Shown here piece after piece: positions 9,098 to 20,172 of a DNA stretch of 42,849 bases; within the stretch, counting starts at the first letter, position 1, and the number at the start of each line of letters is the position of its first letter. This stretch comes from Hyphomicrobiales bacterium (GTDB lineage Bacteria; Pseudomonadota; Alphaproteobacteria; Rhizobiales; Rhizobiaceae). Position numbers and translations under genes: made by a program. The DNA lies in assembly GCA_024224595.1 (NCBI GenBank), contig JAAENI010000684.1, positions 1 through 42,849 of the forward strand. Direction: 5' to 3'. A model generated the notes under the pieces. That model searched no databases. It worked only from the letters and a program-made list of their open reading frames with translations, and was not told the origin of the DNA.

Positions 9098-11254
9098 TTA
9101 CTGATTTCGACCACGCATTTGCTCGCGAAGTAAGTTGGCTAAATGTGATGCGGATGCCAAAATATTGGTTCCCGGTCCGTAGATTGCGGCGACGCCGGCT
9201 TGTTTCAGAAAATCATAATCCTGAGACGGTATCACCCCGCCACAGATGACGATTTTGTCTGCAGCATCGCGATCAGCCAATTCTTTCAACAATATCGGCG
9301 CTAACGTTTTGTGCCCTGCTGCATGAGAAGAAACACCGACAATATCCACTTTTTGTGCGACAGCTAATTCCGCTGCCTCTGAGGGTGTCTGAAACAATGG
9401 ACCGACAACAACATCGTATCCAAGATCTTCAAATGCCGTAGAGATAACTTTTGCACCACGGTCATGTCCGTCTTGACCCATCTTAAGTACCAGAATTCTG
9501 GGTTTGCGCCCGAGCTCATTTTCTAATCCCGAAATCTGACTGTGTACATCATTAAACTGAGGATCATTTTCGAATGAATTGCCGTATACACCGCTGACCA
9601 TTTTTGTTTCGGCTACATGGCGTCCCCAGGCTGATTCCAATGCAGTTGAGATTTCACCGACTGAAGCGCGAGCGCGAGCAGCTTCAACTGCAATACGTAA
9701 GATGTTGCCTCGACCGGATTTGCAAACATTTGTAAGGTTTTCCAGGGCACTAATACAAGCGGATTCATCGCGAGATTTGCGTATGCGATTTAACCTGGCA
9801 ATTTGTGCGCTACGAACCGCTTTATTATCGATATCAAGAATGTCAATTTTATCCTGCTGTTTCAACTGGTACTTGTTTACGCCAACGATAACGCTATCAC
9901 CACGATCGATGCGGGCTTGTTTTATCGCGGAAGCTTCTTCTATGCGTAATTTGGGTAGCCCGGCTTCAACGGCTTTGGTCATGCCACCCAGTTCCTCTAC
10001 TTCCTCAATCAACAACCATGCTTCATCGGCTAATTGTTTGGTCAGACTCTCGACATAATAGGACCCGGCCAAGGGATCAATTACATCGGTGACCCCGGTT
10101 TCATGTTGCAAGATCAGCTGGGTATTGCGGGCAATTCTGGCAGAAAATTCGGTCGGAAGAGCGATTGCTTCATCAAAAGAATTGGTGTGAAGAGATTGGG
10201 TGCCACCGAGAGCTGCCGACATTGCTTCAAATGCTGTACGAACAATATTGTTGTAGGGATCCTGCTCCTGGAGTGAAACGCCAGAAGTCTGACAATGGGT
10301 CCGCAACATCGAGCTCTGCGTTTTTTTGGGATTAAATTCTGCCATCATTTTTGACCACAACAGGCGCGCTGCCCGTAATTTTGCCGCTTCCGCAAAAAAA
10401 TCCATGCCCATGCAAAAGAAAAATGATAATCTGGGAGCAAAAGCATCGACATCCATGCCTTTGGCGAGTGCAGCACGAACATATTCACGGCCGTCTGCCA
10501 GAGTGTAGGCCAGTTCCTGGACCAAGGTCGATCCGGCCTCCTGCATGTGGTACCCGGATATAGAAATTGAATTAAATTTAGGCATTTCAGTTGCGGTGTA
10601 TTCGATAATATCGGCGACGATGCGCATTGAGGGTTCTGGCGGATAAATATATGTGTTTCTGACCATGAATTCCTTCAGGACATCGTTCTGTATCGTTCCC
10701 GATAGTTGTTGACGTGATACACCCTGTTCTTCGCCAGCAACAATGAAAGACGCGAGAATGGGGATCACCGCTCCGTTCATTGTCATCGAGACTGACATTT
10801 CATCCAATGGAATTCCATCGAACAGAATTTTCATATCCTCGACGGAATCTATTGCTACGCCGGCCTTTCCCACATCGCCAACAACCCGTTCATGGTCTGA
10901 GTCATAACCGCGATGGGTTGGAAGATCAAAAGCGATCGACAGGCCTTTTTGACCCGCGGCAAGTGCCTTTCGATAAAATGCGTTCGATTCCTCTGCTGTG
11001 GAGAAACCGGCATATTGGCGAATTGTCCACGGTCTGCCCGCATACATAGTGGCTCGTGGCCCTCTTGTATAAGGTTGAATTCCTGGCAGTTCCTCCTGAT
11101 ATTCGTGGTCGGCATTGCATAAATCTTCTGAGGAATAAACCGGTTTTATCGAAAGGCCCGCATCTGTCTTTATGTTCAGGCTTTCCAGTGGTTTGTCACG
11201 CAGTTCGTTTTGCGCCAGTTTTTGCCAGTCTTTGAAATTGTTATCATTGGCCAT
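9098..11254 (-). CDS. scpA: Methylmalonyl-CoA mutase (single-chain, B12-dependent)
   Basis: [39 protein letters not shown], and the B12-binding motif [28 protein letters not shown]. Confidence 0.97.
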   Translation of the reverse strand: MANDNNFKDWQKLAQNELRDKPLESLNIKTDAGLSIKPVYSSEDLCNADHEYQEELPGIQPYTRGPRATMYAGRPWTIRQYAGFSTAEESNAFYRKALAAGQKGLSIAFDLPTHRGYDSDHERVVGDVGKAGVAIDSVEDMKILFDGIPLDEMSVSMTMNGAVIPILASFIVAGEEQGVSRQQLSGTIQNDVLKEFMVRNTYIYPPEPSMRIVADIIEYTATEMPKFNSISISGYHMQEAGSTLVQELAYTLADGREYVRAALAKGMDVDAFAPRLSFFFCMGMDFFAEAAKLRAARLLWSKMMAEFNPKKTQSSMLRTHCQTSGVSLQEQDPYNNIVRTAFEAMSAALGGTQSLHTNSFDEAIALPTEFSARIARNTQLILQHETGVTDVIDPLAGSYYVESLTKQLADEAWLLIEEVEELGGMTKAVEAGLPKLRIEEASAIKQARIDRGDSVIVGVNKYQLKQQDKIDILDIDNKAVRSAQIARLNRIRKSRDESACISALENLTNVCKSGRGNILRIAVEAARARASVGEISTALESAWGRHVAETKMVSGVYGNSFENDPQFNDVHSQISGLENELGRKPRILVLKMGQDGHDRGAKVISTAFEDLGYDVVVGPLFQTPSEAAELAVAQKVDIVGVSSHAAGHKTLAPILLKELADRDAADKIVICGGVIPSQDYDFLKQAGVAAIYGPGTNILASASHLANLLREQMRGRNQ

Positions 11255-11284
11255 CTTGGTGGTGTGCCTCCAGATTAATATCTG

Positions 11285-11914
11285 TTAAATTTCATTTGAA
11301 ATATTTTTCGGGAACCAATCATAGAACTGAGAATGGTTACCTTGATGGTTTTCTTTTCCGGGCTTTGTAAGGTTGCCTTTTCCACCCTTTATGTATGAAT
11401 CAATGCGTCGTGTCGGTTTTTCATGCCACTGGAGATTAAATGCCGCTAGTTTAGGGAAATAATACTGCGTGGAGTAGGGAAGATTGTCATGAATCCACCA
11501 GGCCAACGCGCGCCAGTCAGCGCCTTTGCTATATTGATCAGCAAACCAGGGGACTACAATGCATGCTGTGGCGCCCATGTAACCGCGTGAATCCAGATGA
11601 TCCCAGATATGATGACCGTAGTTTTTTGAATTGTCTGCACAGTTCAGTCTGTTGACATTTCCATACTGGTTTACAGATCGTGAGCGATAAGCCGAGCGAA
11701 TGGAAACCGCGCCAAATCTGGCCTGAATAGGTTCCAGTAGTTCGCTACACAGTTGCGTGCCTGCTTTAACCGCCAGATCTGGATTGTCGGGAACGTTTGG
11801 AATGGCGTAGAAATTCGATATTTCTGAATACAAAAAATCCCGCATATAAAAATGTTCAGATAGTCGTGTGCGACCAAATTCTTCCAGAGATTTCATTGAA
11901 CGTGGTATTTTCAT
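11285..11914 (-). CDS. Conserved hypothetical protein with a peptidase M15-like (VanY/DacB-fold) pattern
   Basis: ELLEPIQARFGAVSIRSAYRSRSVN...NYGHHIWDHLD...RALAWWIHDNLPYSTQYYFPKLAAFNLQWHE; 209 aa between pccA and the mutase gene. Confidence 0.65.
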   Translation of the reverse strand: MKIPRSMKSLEEFGRTRLSEHFYMRDFLYSEISNFYAIPNVPDNPDLAVKAGTQLCSELLEPIQARFGAVSIRSAYRSRSVNQYGNVNRLNCADNSKNYGHHIWDHLDSRGYMGATACIVVPWFADQYSKGADWRALAWWIHDNLPYSTQYYFPKLAAFNLQWHEKPTRRIDSYIKGGKGNLTKPGKENHQGNHSQFYDWFPKNISNEI

Positions 11915-11961
11915 GAAATGGCAGTTTCCTGAATAAGTCAGATACTCGAAGTGTTCAGTGA

Positions 11962-13974
11962 TCAGTTAGTCAGTTTAAATTCCATAATGATATCATCTAC
12001 AGCCAAACTGTCTCCGGCCAGAACATTGATTTTACCTATCACGGCTTTTTTTTCAGCGCGCAAAATATTCTCCATTTTCATCGCCTCTACCGTCGCCAAT
12101 GCTTGCCCTTCCTGCACTTCATCACCCTCACTGACAGCAATGGAAATTACTAATCCCGGCATCGGACACAACAACAAATTGGACGTATCAGGGGGTATTT
12201 TCTCTGGCATCAGGGCGGCCAATTCTGCTGCACGTTTGGTAAATACACTTACTTTCATGTCGGCTCCGCGATAGCGTATCTGGTAACCGGCATCATTGGG
12301 GCAGATTTTGATAGCCATTGCCTGACCATCTACAATGGCACGAACCAAAGACTGTCCGGGACGCCAACTTGTTTGGGTATCTAATTTGCTGCCATCATCA
12401 AACTTGACTTTTGCACCTTCATTTCGTGTCCTGAGCTTGACTGGAAATTGTTCTCCGCCGATCTGCACAACCCATTTCTTGCCGATATTGTGTTTGTGAT
12501 TGGCCAGTACTCCAGAGATTCTGGTACCGCGCAATTTGGAAATCATGTTTAAAACGGATGCAATAGCAGCAATCTTCTTGATATCTTTCTTTGGATGATC
12601 AACACCAGCAAATCCATCAGGGTATTCTTCTTCAATAAAAGCAGTGGTGATATCGCCAGAGCGAAAACGTACATGACCCATTACAGCTGACAAGAAAGGC
12701 AAATTGTGTCCAATTCCTTCCAATTCAAACTTGTCGAGCGCTTGTTCCATTGCTTCTATTGCGGAGGCGCGATCCTTACCCCAAGTACATAATTTTGCGA
12801 TCATTGGATCGTAGAACATGGAGATTTCTCCACCTTCATATACACCCGTATCATTTCTGACGACTGTACCGTCCCAACGTTTCCCTTCATTGGGGGGCTG
12901 GTATCGAGACAACCGGCCAATGGAGGGCAGGAAATTTCGATAGGGATCTTCCGCATAGAGGCGCGATTCCATGGCCCAGCCATTCAAGGTTACATCGCTC
13001 TGTGAGATAATAAGTTTTTCTCCACTGGCAACCCGAATCATCTGCTCAACAAGGTCAATTCCAGTAATCAGTTCAGTTACCGGGTGTTCAACCTGTAATC
13101 GTGTATTCATTTCCAGAAAATAAAAATTGCGATCACCATCGACAATAAATTCGACAGTTCCCGCAGAGCAATAATCAACAGCCTTGGAAAGGGCTACAGC
13201 CTGTTCCCCCATCGCTTTACGTGTTGCTTCATCCAGAAAGGGTGAAGGAGCTTCCTCTATGACTTTTTGATTGCGCCTCTGAATGGAACATTCGCGTTCT
13301 CCCAGGTAGATGACATTGCCATGTTTATCACCCAATATCTGAATTTCAATGTGGCGAGGCTGGGTTACATATTTTTCAATGAAAATACGATCATCACCAA
13401 ATGAAGCGGCGGCTTCATTTTTTGAGGATTGAAATCCTTCCCGGGCGTCTTCATCATTCCAGGCAATTCGCATGCCTTTGCCGCCACCACCTGCTGACGC
13501 CTTGATCATCACCGGATAACCAATTTTGTTGGATATCTTGATGGCTTCATCAGCATCTTCAATCAGGCTCATATGTCCTGGTACGGTGGATACTCCTGCT
13601 TCCTGGGCGAGTTTTTTGGAAGTGATTTTGTCTCCCATGGAATTGATGGCCCCCGTTGGCGGGCCGATAAAAGCAACGTCAATTTTTTCCAGGGCATCTG
13701 CAAATTCTGCGCGCTCGGACAAAAACCCATAGCCGGGATGAACCGCCTGGGCCCCGGATTTTTTTACAGCATCAAGAATTTTTTCAATAACAATGTATGA
13801 TTCAGATGCTGCGGGTGGGCCAATATGTACTGCTTCGTCAGCCATCTTGACGTGCAGGGCCTCGCGATCAGCATCGGAATAAACCGCAACTGTTTTAATG
13901 CCCATATTTTTAGCCGTTTTAATGATACGGCAGGCAATTTCTCCGCGATTTGCTATGAGTATTTTCTTGAACAT
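11962..13974 (-). CDS. pccA: Propionyl-CoA carboxylase alpha subunit (biotin carboxylase + BCCP)
   Basis: MFKKILIANRGEIACRIIKTAKNMGI, GGGGKGMRIAWN, EMNTRLQVEHPVTELITG, C-terminal biotinylation site VEAMKMEN. Confidence 0.96.
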   Translation of the reverse strand: MFKKILIANRGEIACRIIKTAKNMGIKTVAVYSDADREALHVKMADEAVHIGPPAASESYIVIEKILDAVKKSGAQAVHPGYGFLSERAEFADALEKIDVAFIGPPTGAINSMGDKITSKKLAQEAGVSTVPGHMSLIEDADEAIKISNKIGYPVMIKASAGGGGKGMRIAWNDEDAREGFQSSKNEAAASFGDDRIFIEKYVTQPRHIEIQILGDKHGNVIYLGERECSIQRRNQKVIEEAPSPFLDEATRKAMGEQAVALSKAVDYCSAGTVEFIVDGDRNFYFLEMNTRLQVEHPVTELITGIDLVEQMIRVASGEKLIISQSDVTLNGWAMESRLYAEDPYRNFLPSIGRLSRYQPPNEGKRWDGTVVRNDTGVYEGGEISMFYDPMIAKLCTWGKDRASAIEAMEQALDKFELEGIGHNLPFLSAVMGHVRFRSGDITTAFIEEEYPDGFAGVDHPKKDIKKIAAIASVLNMISKLRGTRISGVLANHKHNIGKKWVVQIGGEQFPVKLRTRNEGAKVKFDDGSKLDTQTSWRPGQSLVRAIVDGQAMAIKICPNDAGYQIRYRGADMKVSVFTKRAAELAALMPEKIPPDTSNLLLCPMPGLVISIAVSEGDEVQEGQALATVEAMKMENILRAEKKAVIGKINVLAGDSLAVDDIIMEFKLTN

Positions 13975-14078
13975 ATTTGTTTCTTACATTTGGTTGGTTT
14001 AATTCGCATGTCAGCGTATGGCTGAGAATAGTTGATAAATAGCCTGCCAGGCGACCAATGAAATATTGCTGGATATCT

Positions 14079-14456
14079 TCAAACTTCAAATACTTCCTCA
14101 AAGGCCTGCGGAAAACTCCGTCGCGCCAAATCTTCATTAATGATTAGCATTGCTTCATAGCTGGTCGGGTCAAATTCATCTTCTGCGGGAATTAATTCCT
14201 GGCCAAACAACCAGGAGAGCCTCCCGGCATCGAGATTTCCGCGTTCAAATGGCTCTGTTCCAAACTGATGCCAGATAGCATGCAGAAATGCAGCATCTGC
14301 CTTGCGGTCATTTGGACTTCGATCAGCAACTCGTTTGCGTGTCCTTAACGGCGTTACACCCTTTGGGTTAGCGCGACGAATGGTAAATTGAAAGCCGGTT
14401 CCAGGTAGGCCGGAAGGAAACCCTCGATGTTTGGTCATTGGCGGGAGTATTGGCAT
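14079..14456 (-). CDS. Conserved hypothetical small protein between pccA and pccB
   Basis: 125-aa ORF co-oriented in the operon, A/G-rich RBS-like AAAAGG upstream; sequence TKHRGFPSGLPGTGFQFTIRRANPKGVTPLRTRKRVADRSPNDRKADAAFLHAIWHQFG...; no family recognised. Confidence 0.7.
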   Translation of the reverse strand: MPILPPMTKHRGFPSGLPGTGFQFTIRRANPKGVTPLRTRKRVADRSPNDRKADAAFLHAIWHQFGTEPFERGNLDAGRLSWLFGQELIPAEDEFDPTSYEAMLIINEDLARRSFPQAFEEVFEV

Positions 14457-14527
14457 TATTACCTTTTCTGTTTTTGCTGCTGCGTGACTATTTTTTCGGC
14501 CAAGTTTTGTCTAAGCAGTATCTGGTT

Positions 14528-14545
14528 TTCCTATTCCAATAGGAA
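14528..14545. repeat. 18-bp dyad in the pccB-hypothetical spacer
   Basis: TTCCTATT-CC-AATAGGAA perfect dyad. Confidence 0.55.
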
Positions 14546-14589
14546 TATTTTGCAGCATTGGTCTCATTTTTTTAACGCAATTCCTGATC

Positions 14590-16122
14590 TCACAAAGGAA
14601 TATTATCATGCTTTTTCCAGGGATTTTCCAATTGTTTGCCAGCTAGAGAAGCAAGTGCACGTGAAATTCTTTTCCGGCTTGAATTGGGGGTAATAACATC
14701 ATCGATGTAGCCGCGTTCAGCTGCAACGAAAGGATTTTGGAAGCGATCCTCATAGCTTTTAGTGCGTGAAGCAATTTTTTCAGGATCATTCAATTCTGAG
14801 CGATATAAGATTTCAATGGCGCCCTTCGCACCCATGACTGCGATTTCAGCAGTTGGCCATGCATAATTCACATCACCGCGAAGGTGTTTGGGTGCCATTA
14901 CATCATAGGCACCACCATAGGCCTTGCGCGTAATAAGCGTTACTTTTGGGACGGTCGCCTCTCCATAGGCAAACAAAAGTTTCGCACCGTGTTTAATCAC
15001 ACCGCCATATTCCTGGGAAGTGCCTGGAAGAAAACCAGGGACGTCAACCAATGTTAGGATGGGAATATTGAAACAATCACAAAACCGGACGAAACGAGCT
15101 GCTTTTCTTGAGGCATTGATGTCCAGAACGCCAGCCAAAACCATGGGCTGATTGGCTACAACACCGACAGTTGAACCTTCGATGCGAATAAAGCCAATTA
15201 GTATATTTCTAGCATAAGCTTCCTGTAGCTCAAAAAAATCACCTTCATCAGCGATCTTTCTGATTACCTCACTCATATCATAAGGTTTGTTGGGGTTATC
15301 TGGAATAATGGTGTCGAGGGAATAATCGATTTGACTGGCGTCACTGAAAAATGGTCTGGTTGGTGGCTTTTCGCGATTGTTTAATGGTAAAAAATCGAAA
15401 AATCGTCGCAAGGCAGCAAGCGCTTCAACATCATTCTCAAAAGCACCGTCTGCAACTGATGACTTTACCGTATGCGTTGTTGCACCACCCAGTTCTTCTG
15501 CTGTCACTATTTCGTTAGTAACTGTTTTGACGACATCAGGTCCGGTGACAAACATATAGGAGGAATCGCGTACCATGAAAATGAAGTCTGTGATTGCTGG
15601 GGAATAAACTGCACCGCCTGCACAAGGTCCCATGATCATTGAAATTTGAGGAACAACACCGGATGCCAGAATGTTCTCTTGAAAGACGTCAGCATAGCCA
15701 CCCAGTGACGCCACACCTTCCTGTATGCGAGCGCCACCAGAGTCATTGATGCCAATGACAGGGGCGCCATTTTTCATCGCCATTTCCATAATTTTGCAGA
15801 TTTTTTTGGCATGTGTTTCAGACAGAGAACCACCAAAAACAGTAAAATCCTGGGAATATACATAGAGCATTCGACCGTTGATTGTACCCCAACCAGTGAC
15901 AACGCCATCACCCGCCATTTTTATCTTGTCCATGCCAAATTCAGCGCAACGATGGGTGACGAACATATCATATTCTTCAAAACTATCGACATCCAGCAAC
16001 AATTCGATACGTTCGCGGGCGGTAAGTTTGCCTTTTGAATGTTGGATATCTATGCGTTTTTGGCCGCCACCCATCCGGGCCTGCGCTCTGCGGGATTCCA
16101 ACTCGCCTAAAATATCCTGCAT
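14590..16122 (-). CDS. pccB: Propionyl-CoA carboxylase beta subunit (carboxyltransferase)
   Basis: [105 protein letters not shown]. Confidence 0.97.
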   Translation of the reverse strand: MQDILGELESRRAQARMGGGQKRIDIQHSKGKLTARERIELLLDVDSFEEYDMFVTHRCAEFGMDKIKMAGDGVVTGWGTINGRMLYVYSQDFTVFGGSLSETHAKKICKIMEMAMKNGAPVIGINDSGGARIQEGVASLGGYADVFQENILASGVVPQISMIMGPCAGGAVYSPAITDFIFMVRDSSYMFVTGPDVVKTVTNEIVTAEELGGATTHTVKSSVADGAFENDVEALAALRRFFDFLPLNNREKPPTRPFFSDASQIDYSLDTIIPDNPNKPYDMSEVIRKIADEGDFFELQEAYARNILIGFIRIEGSTVGVVANQPMVLAGVLDINASRKAARFVRFCDCFNIPILTLVDVPGFLPGTSQEYGGVIKHGAKLLFAYGEATVPKVTLITRKAYGGAYDVMAPKHLRGDVNYAWPTAEIAVMGAKGAIEILYRSELNDPEKIASRTKSYEDRFQNPFVAAERGYIDDVITPNSSRKRISRALASLAGKQLENPWKKHDNIPL

Positions 16123-16186
16123 TCAATTTTCTCCCAATGCTTAATTCTGCTTTTCAAACTCAAGGTTTGGTTTGTTGTTGTGTTTG

Positions 16187-17374
16187 CTAATTGAGTTCAA
16201 TAGCAATTGCCGTGCCTTCGCCTCCGCCGATGCAAATTCCCGCCATTCCTTTCTTTAAACCTTTCGATTCAAGAGCATTTAGAAGAGTAACTATTATACG
16301 TGCACCGGATGCGCCAATGGGATGCCCCACAGCACAGGCACCACCATGTACATTGACTTTGTCCGGGTCAATGCCAATTTCTACCTGGGCTGCCATTGGT
16401 ACTACTGCGAATGCTTCGTTGATTTCCCACAAATCAACATCATCCTTTTTCCAGCCGATTTTTTCCAGCAATTTATTGATCGCTGGTACAGGGGCTGTCG
16501 TAAACCAGTTTGGAGCCTGCGCATGAGAAGCATGCCCAAGGATACGCGCCCGAATTTTAAGGCCTTGTTTGCGGGCATCACTTTCGCGCATCAAAACCAG
16601 AGCTGCGGCACCATCAGAGATTGAAGAAGCATTGGCCGCAGTTACCGTTCCGTCCTTTTTGAAAGCAGGACGTAGATTTGGAATTTTTTCGGGCATTGCC
16701 TTGCGTGGACTTTCATCACTATTTATTTCGATTTCACCCTTGCGCGATTTAATGGTGATCGGTGCGATTTCATTGTCAAATGCGCCGCTCTTTCGAGCCT
16801 TGTTGGCATTTTCCAGCGAGCGCAAAGCAAAGGCGTCCTGGGCCTGGCGGGTAAACTGGTATTTTTCGGCGCATTCTTCGGCAAATGTGCCCATTAGGCG
16901 ACCTTTATCATAAGCGTCTTCCAACCCATCCAAAAACATGTGATCGATTACCTCACCATGGCCCAATCGGGCACCATCACGCATTTTTGGTAGTAAATAA
17001 GGCGCGTTGCTCATGCTTTCCATACCACCTGCAATGACAATTTCCCCATTTCCAGCGCGCAATTGGTCATAGGCAACCATTGTGGTTTTCATGCCTGACC
17101 CGCACATTTTGTTTAAGGTTGTTGCGGGAATATTTTCTGGCAATCCGGCTTTAAAGGCTGCCTGGCGTGCAGGTGCCTGTCCCTGGCCCGCCGGCAGACA
17201 ACACCCCATAATCACCTCATCAGCAGTATCACTATCAATCCCGGCATTTGTCAGCGCACCAGCAATTGCTGATCCACCGAGATCTGAAGCATCCAGTGAA
17301 GCAAGCTCACCCTGAAACGAACCCATTGGTGTTCTTGAAGCACCGACTATAACAATTGAATCACTCATCCACAA
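16187..17374 (-). CDS. Acetyl-CoA acetyltransferase (thiolase)
   Basis: SRTPMGSFQGELAS, TLNKMCGSGMKTTM, NEAFAVVPMA, NVHGGACAVGHPIGASGARI, GICIGGGEGTA thiolase motifs. Confidence 0.96.
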   Translation of the reverse strand: MWMSDSIVIVGASRTPMGSFQGELASLDASDLGGSAIAGALTNAGIDSDTADEVIMGCCLPAGQGQAPARQAAFKAGLPENIPATTLNKMCGSGMKTTMVAYDQLRAGNGEIVIAGGMESMSNAPYLLPKMRDGARLGHGEVIDHMFLDGLEDAYDKGRLMGTFAEECAEKYQFTRQAQDAFALRSLENANKARKSGAFDNEIAPITIKSRKGEIEINSDESPRKAMPEKIPNLRPAFKKDGTVTAANASSISDGAAALVLMRESDARKQGLKIRARILGHASHAQAPNWFTTAPVPAINKLLEKIGWKKDDVDLWEINEAFAVVPMAAQVEIGIDPDKVNVHGGACAVGHPIGASGARIIVTLLNALESKGLKKGMAGICIGGGEGTAIAIELN

Positions 17375-17403
17375 ACACCCGTCATTTTGATAATTGGATT
17401 AAA

Positions 17404-18174
17404 CTACTGGTTTTTAAATTCCGCTTTTCGTTTTGAGGCAAATGCGTCCATACCTTCTTTTTGATCCAGTGTGGCAAACAAAGAATAAAACACACGTCTC
17501 TCGTATCTGACACCTTCGGTTAGCCCGTCTTCATAAGATCGGTTTATTGCTTCTTTGCCCAGAAACACTGAAGGCGTTGAATAATTGGCTATTTCTCCGG
17601 CAACTTTGATTGTTTCTTCCAGCAATTCGTCAGCAGGAAATATTCTTGATACGAGTCCTGAACGTTCTGCTTCAGGCGCTCCCATCATGCGACCTGTCAA
17701 AATCATGTCCATAGCCTTTGATTTGCCGACAGCGCGGGTCAATCGTTGAGTGCCACCCCAGCCGGGAATAACGCCCAGTTTTATTTCTGGCTGGCCGAAT
17801 TTCGCAGTATCAGAAGCAAAGATCATGTCACACATCATGGCAATTTCACAACCTCCACCCAATGCATAACCTGATACCGCTGCAATCATTGGTGTTCTGG
17901 TTGCCGCAAACTTCTCCCATTCAGATTGTTTATCGGCCAAAAACATATCCATATAGGATTTATCCTGCATTTCCTTGATATCAGCCCCGGCTACAAATGC
18001 TTTGTCACTTCCGCTAATTACAATACACCCAATGTTTTCATCATTATCAAACCGGGCAACTTTGGATATCAGTTGATCCATCACTTCCAAATTAATCGCG
18101 TTTAATGCTTCAGGCCGATTAATGGTAATCAGGCCTACATTGTCACGAATTTCGCTAAGAACAACATCACTCAT
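17404..18174 (-). CDS. Enoyl-CoA hydratase
   Basis: [71 protein letters not shown]. Confidence 0.96.
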   Translation of the reverse strand: MSDVVLSEIRDNVGLITINRPEALNAINLEVMDQLISKVARFDNDENIGCIVISGSDKAFVAGADIKEMQDKSYMDMFLADKQSEWEKFAATRTPMIAAVSGYALGGGCEIAMMCDMIFASDTAKFGQPEIKLGVIPGWGGTQRLTRAVGKSKAMDMILTGRMMGAPEAERSGLVSRIFPADELLEETIKVAGEIANYSTPSVFLGKEAINRSYEDGLTEGVRYERRVFYSLFATLDQKEGMDAFASKRKAEFKNQ

Positions 18175-19064
18175 TGTGAATTTCTCTCCATGGTTTTGAG
18201 CGCTTTTATAGCGCCGGAAAAATCTTTATCACCAAATCCATCATCGACAAATTGCTGATAAAACTCTGTTGCTTTTTGTCCCATTGGCGTTGCTGCTCCT
18301 GTTTCATCAGCAGCTTGTTGAGAGAGCAATAAATCCTTCAACATCAGCGCTCCGGCAAATCCGGGTTGATAATCATTGTCTGCGGGGCTTTGTGGACCAA
18401 CACCGGGAACAGGGCAATATGTGTTGACCGACCAGCAGAAACCTGATGATGTGGAAATTACATCAAACAGTGCCTTTTGATCTAGTCCAAGCTTTTCAGC
18501 CAATGCAAATGCTTCGCCTGCCCCGATCATCGAAATTCCCAGTAACATATTATTACATATTTTAGCGGATTGACCGGCGCCACCACTTCCGCAATGAACG
18601 GTTTTCCCACCCATAACATCCAAAACAGGTTTAGATTTTTCAAAGGCTTCATTTTCACCACCGACCATAAAAGTCAATGTTCCTGCTGTTGCTCCCCCAA
18701 CGCCACCCGATACCGGGGCATCAAGGCAGCCTAGTCCGTACTCAGTTGCTAATTTGTGAGTATTTTTTGAACTGGAAACATCAATCGTTGAACAATCTAT
18801 AATGACGGTGCCACTTTGTGCAGCAGGCACAATTTCTTCAAATACTGACAATACTATTGGTCCGTTGGGTAACATTGTTACAATAAAGTCTGCTTCACGA
18901 GCTGTTTGTGAATTGTTGCTGCAAATATTTATTCCTGCGGCATTGGCCTCGATGCGGGCAGATTCAACCTGGTCAAAGGCATTAACGCTGTGTCCCGCAC
19001 CGACGAGATTTTTTGCCATTGGAAGCCCCATATTTCCAAGTCCAACAAATCCAATAGTACTCAT
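18171..19064 (-). CDS. mmsB: 3-hydroxyisobutyrate dehydrogenase
   Basis: [83 protein letters not shown] before 19064; ATGA overlap with the hydratase gene. Confidence 0.95.
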   Translation of the reverse strand: MSTIGFVGLGNMGLPMAKNLVGAGHSVNAFDQVESARIEANAAGINICSNNSQTAREADFIVTMLPNGPIVLSVFEEIVPAAQSGTVIIDCSTIDVSSSKNTHKLATEYGLGCLDAPVSGGVGGATAGTLTFMVGGENEAFEKSKPVLDVMGGKTVHCGSGGAGQSAKICNNMLLGISMIGAGEAFALAEKLGLDQKALFDVISTSSGFCWSVNTYCPVPGVGPQSPADNDYQPGFAGALMLKDLLLSQQAADETGAATPMGQKATEFYQQFVDDGFGDKDFSGAIKALKTMERNSQ

Positions 19065-19104
19065 GCTTTTGCTCCTCAATTTGATACCTGGCATAGACTT
19101 TGTC

Positions 19105-20172
19105 TCATGAATTCGGCTTCAAATCTAATTCATGTTCCGACAAAGGTTCCAGCATTGTTAAGACATTTTCTTCGCTCACATCTTCAAGCGTTTCAAATCG
19201 CCAATTTGGATTATGGTCCTTGTCAATTATCATAGCTCGGGTACCATCCAAAATATCGCCTTTTTCCATTGACCGCCAGACGAAACGGTATTCCTGAACA
19301 AGTGCCTGATCAACAGAACCAAAGGAACGCGCTGAGTGTAACATTTGCCAGGTACACGCAAGTGCCAACGGGCTGGAACGCAGTATTGCCTTCGCTCGCA
19401 AACTGGCCCATTTACTATTACTTTCCTGTAGTTTTTTGAGAACGCTCAGAACACTGGTTGCCGAGAAATAGTTTTCAATGAGGCCTGCATCTTCTTCAAG
19501 AACACAGGTAAGATTTAACGAATCGGGTGTTCTTGAATATTTCGCAATACAGTCAGTGTTACCTGTTAATATTAACTCGGATTTCAGCTTTTCCAGATCG
19601 TTGGTATCAATCAGTGTATCAGCAAATCCTGCATGGATCGCATCAGCGCCGTTCAATCTGGCTCCAGTAATACCCATATATTCACCGACGTGTCCCGGAG
19701 CTTTGGCCAGTAAAAATGAACCACCAACATCGGGTACCAGGCCAATGGCACATTCAGGCATCGCTAGCATTGTACGAGAGGTGACCAAGCGATTAGAACC
19801 ATGAGCCGAAATTCCAACCCCGCCACCCATTGTGATACCGTCCATTATTGGGACATAGGGTTTGGTATAGGCGGCAATCAGAGCGTTCAAGCGATATTCA
19901 TCAGCCCAGAAAACCCGCATATATTCCAGATCTCCATCAATTCCGGTTTGATAAAGTTTCTGGATGTCTCCACCGGCACAAAACGCTTTTGTCGAGGCGG
20001 CATCAATCATCACCATCGCTACGCCATTATCATTTTGCCATGCCAATAATGTATCATAAATGGCCACAATCATCTCGTAGGTCAATGCATTGAATTTGCC
20101 GGCGCGCGTCAGGGTTATCCTGCCCACGTTTTGCTCGATGCGTATATTGATATCGGGGTTGTTATGTGGCAA
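19105..20172 (-). CDS. 3-hydroxyisobutyryl-CoA hydrolase-like (HIBCH) crotonase-fold enzyme
   Basis: LTRAGKFNALTYEM, DAASTKAFCAGGDIQKLYQTG, YTKPYVPIMDGITMGGGVGISAHGSNRLVTSRTMLAMPECAIGLVPDVGGSFLLA; TTG start directly after the upstream stop. Confidence 0.92.
   Translation of the reverse strand: MPHNNPDINIRIEQNVGRITLTRAGKFNALTYEMIVAIYDTLLAWQNDNGVAMVMIDAASTKAFCAGGDIQKLYQTGIDGDLEYMRVFWADEYRLNALIAAYTKPYVPIMDGITMGGGVGISAHGSNRLVTSRTMLAMPECAIGLVPDVGGSFLLAKAPGHVGEYMGITGARLNGADAIHAGFADTLIDTNDLEKLKSELILTGNTDCIAKYSRTPDSLNLTCVLEEDAGLIENYFSATSVLSVLKKLQESNSKWASLRAKAILRSSPLALACTWQMLHSARSFGSVDQALVQEYRFVWRSMEKGDILDGTRAMIIDKDHNPNWRFETLEDVSEENVLTMLEPLSEHELDLKPNS

Noticed and set aside
9579-10058. 159-aa plus ORF
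   Set aside because: Antisense to methylmalonyl-CoA mutase; no recognisable motif
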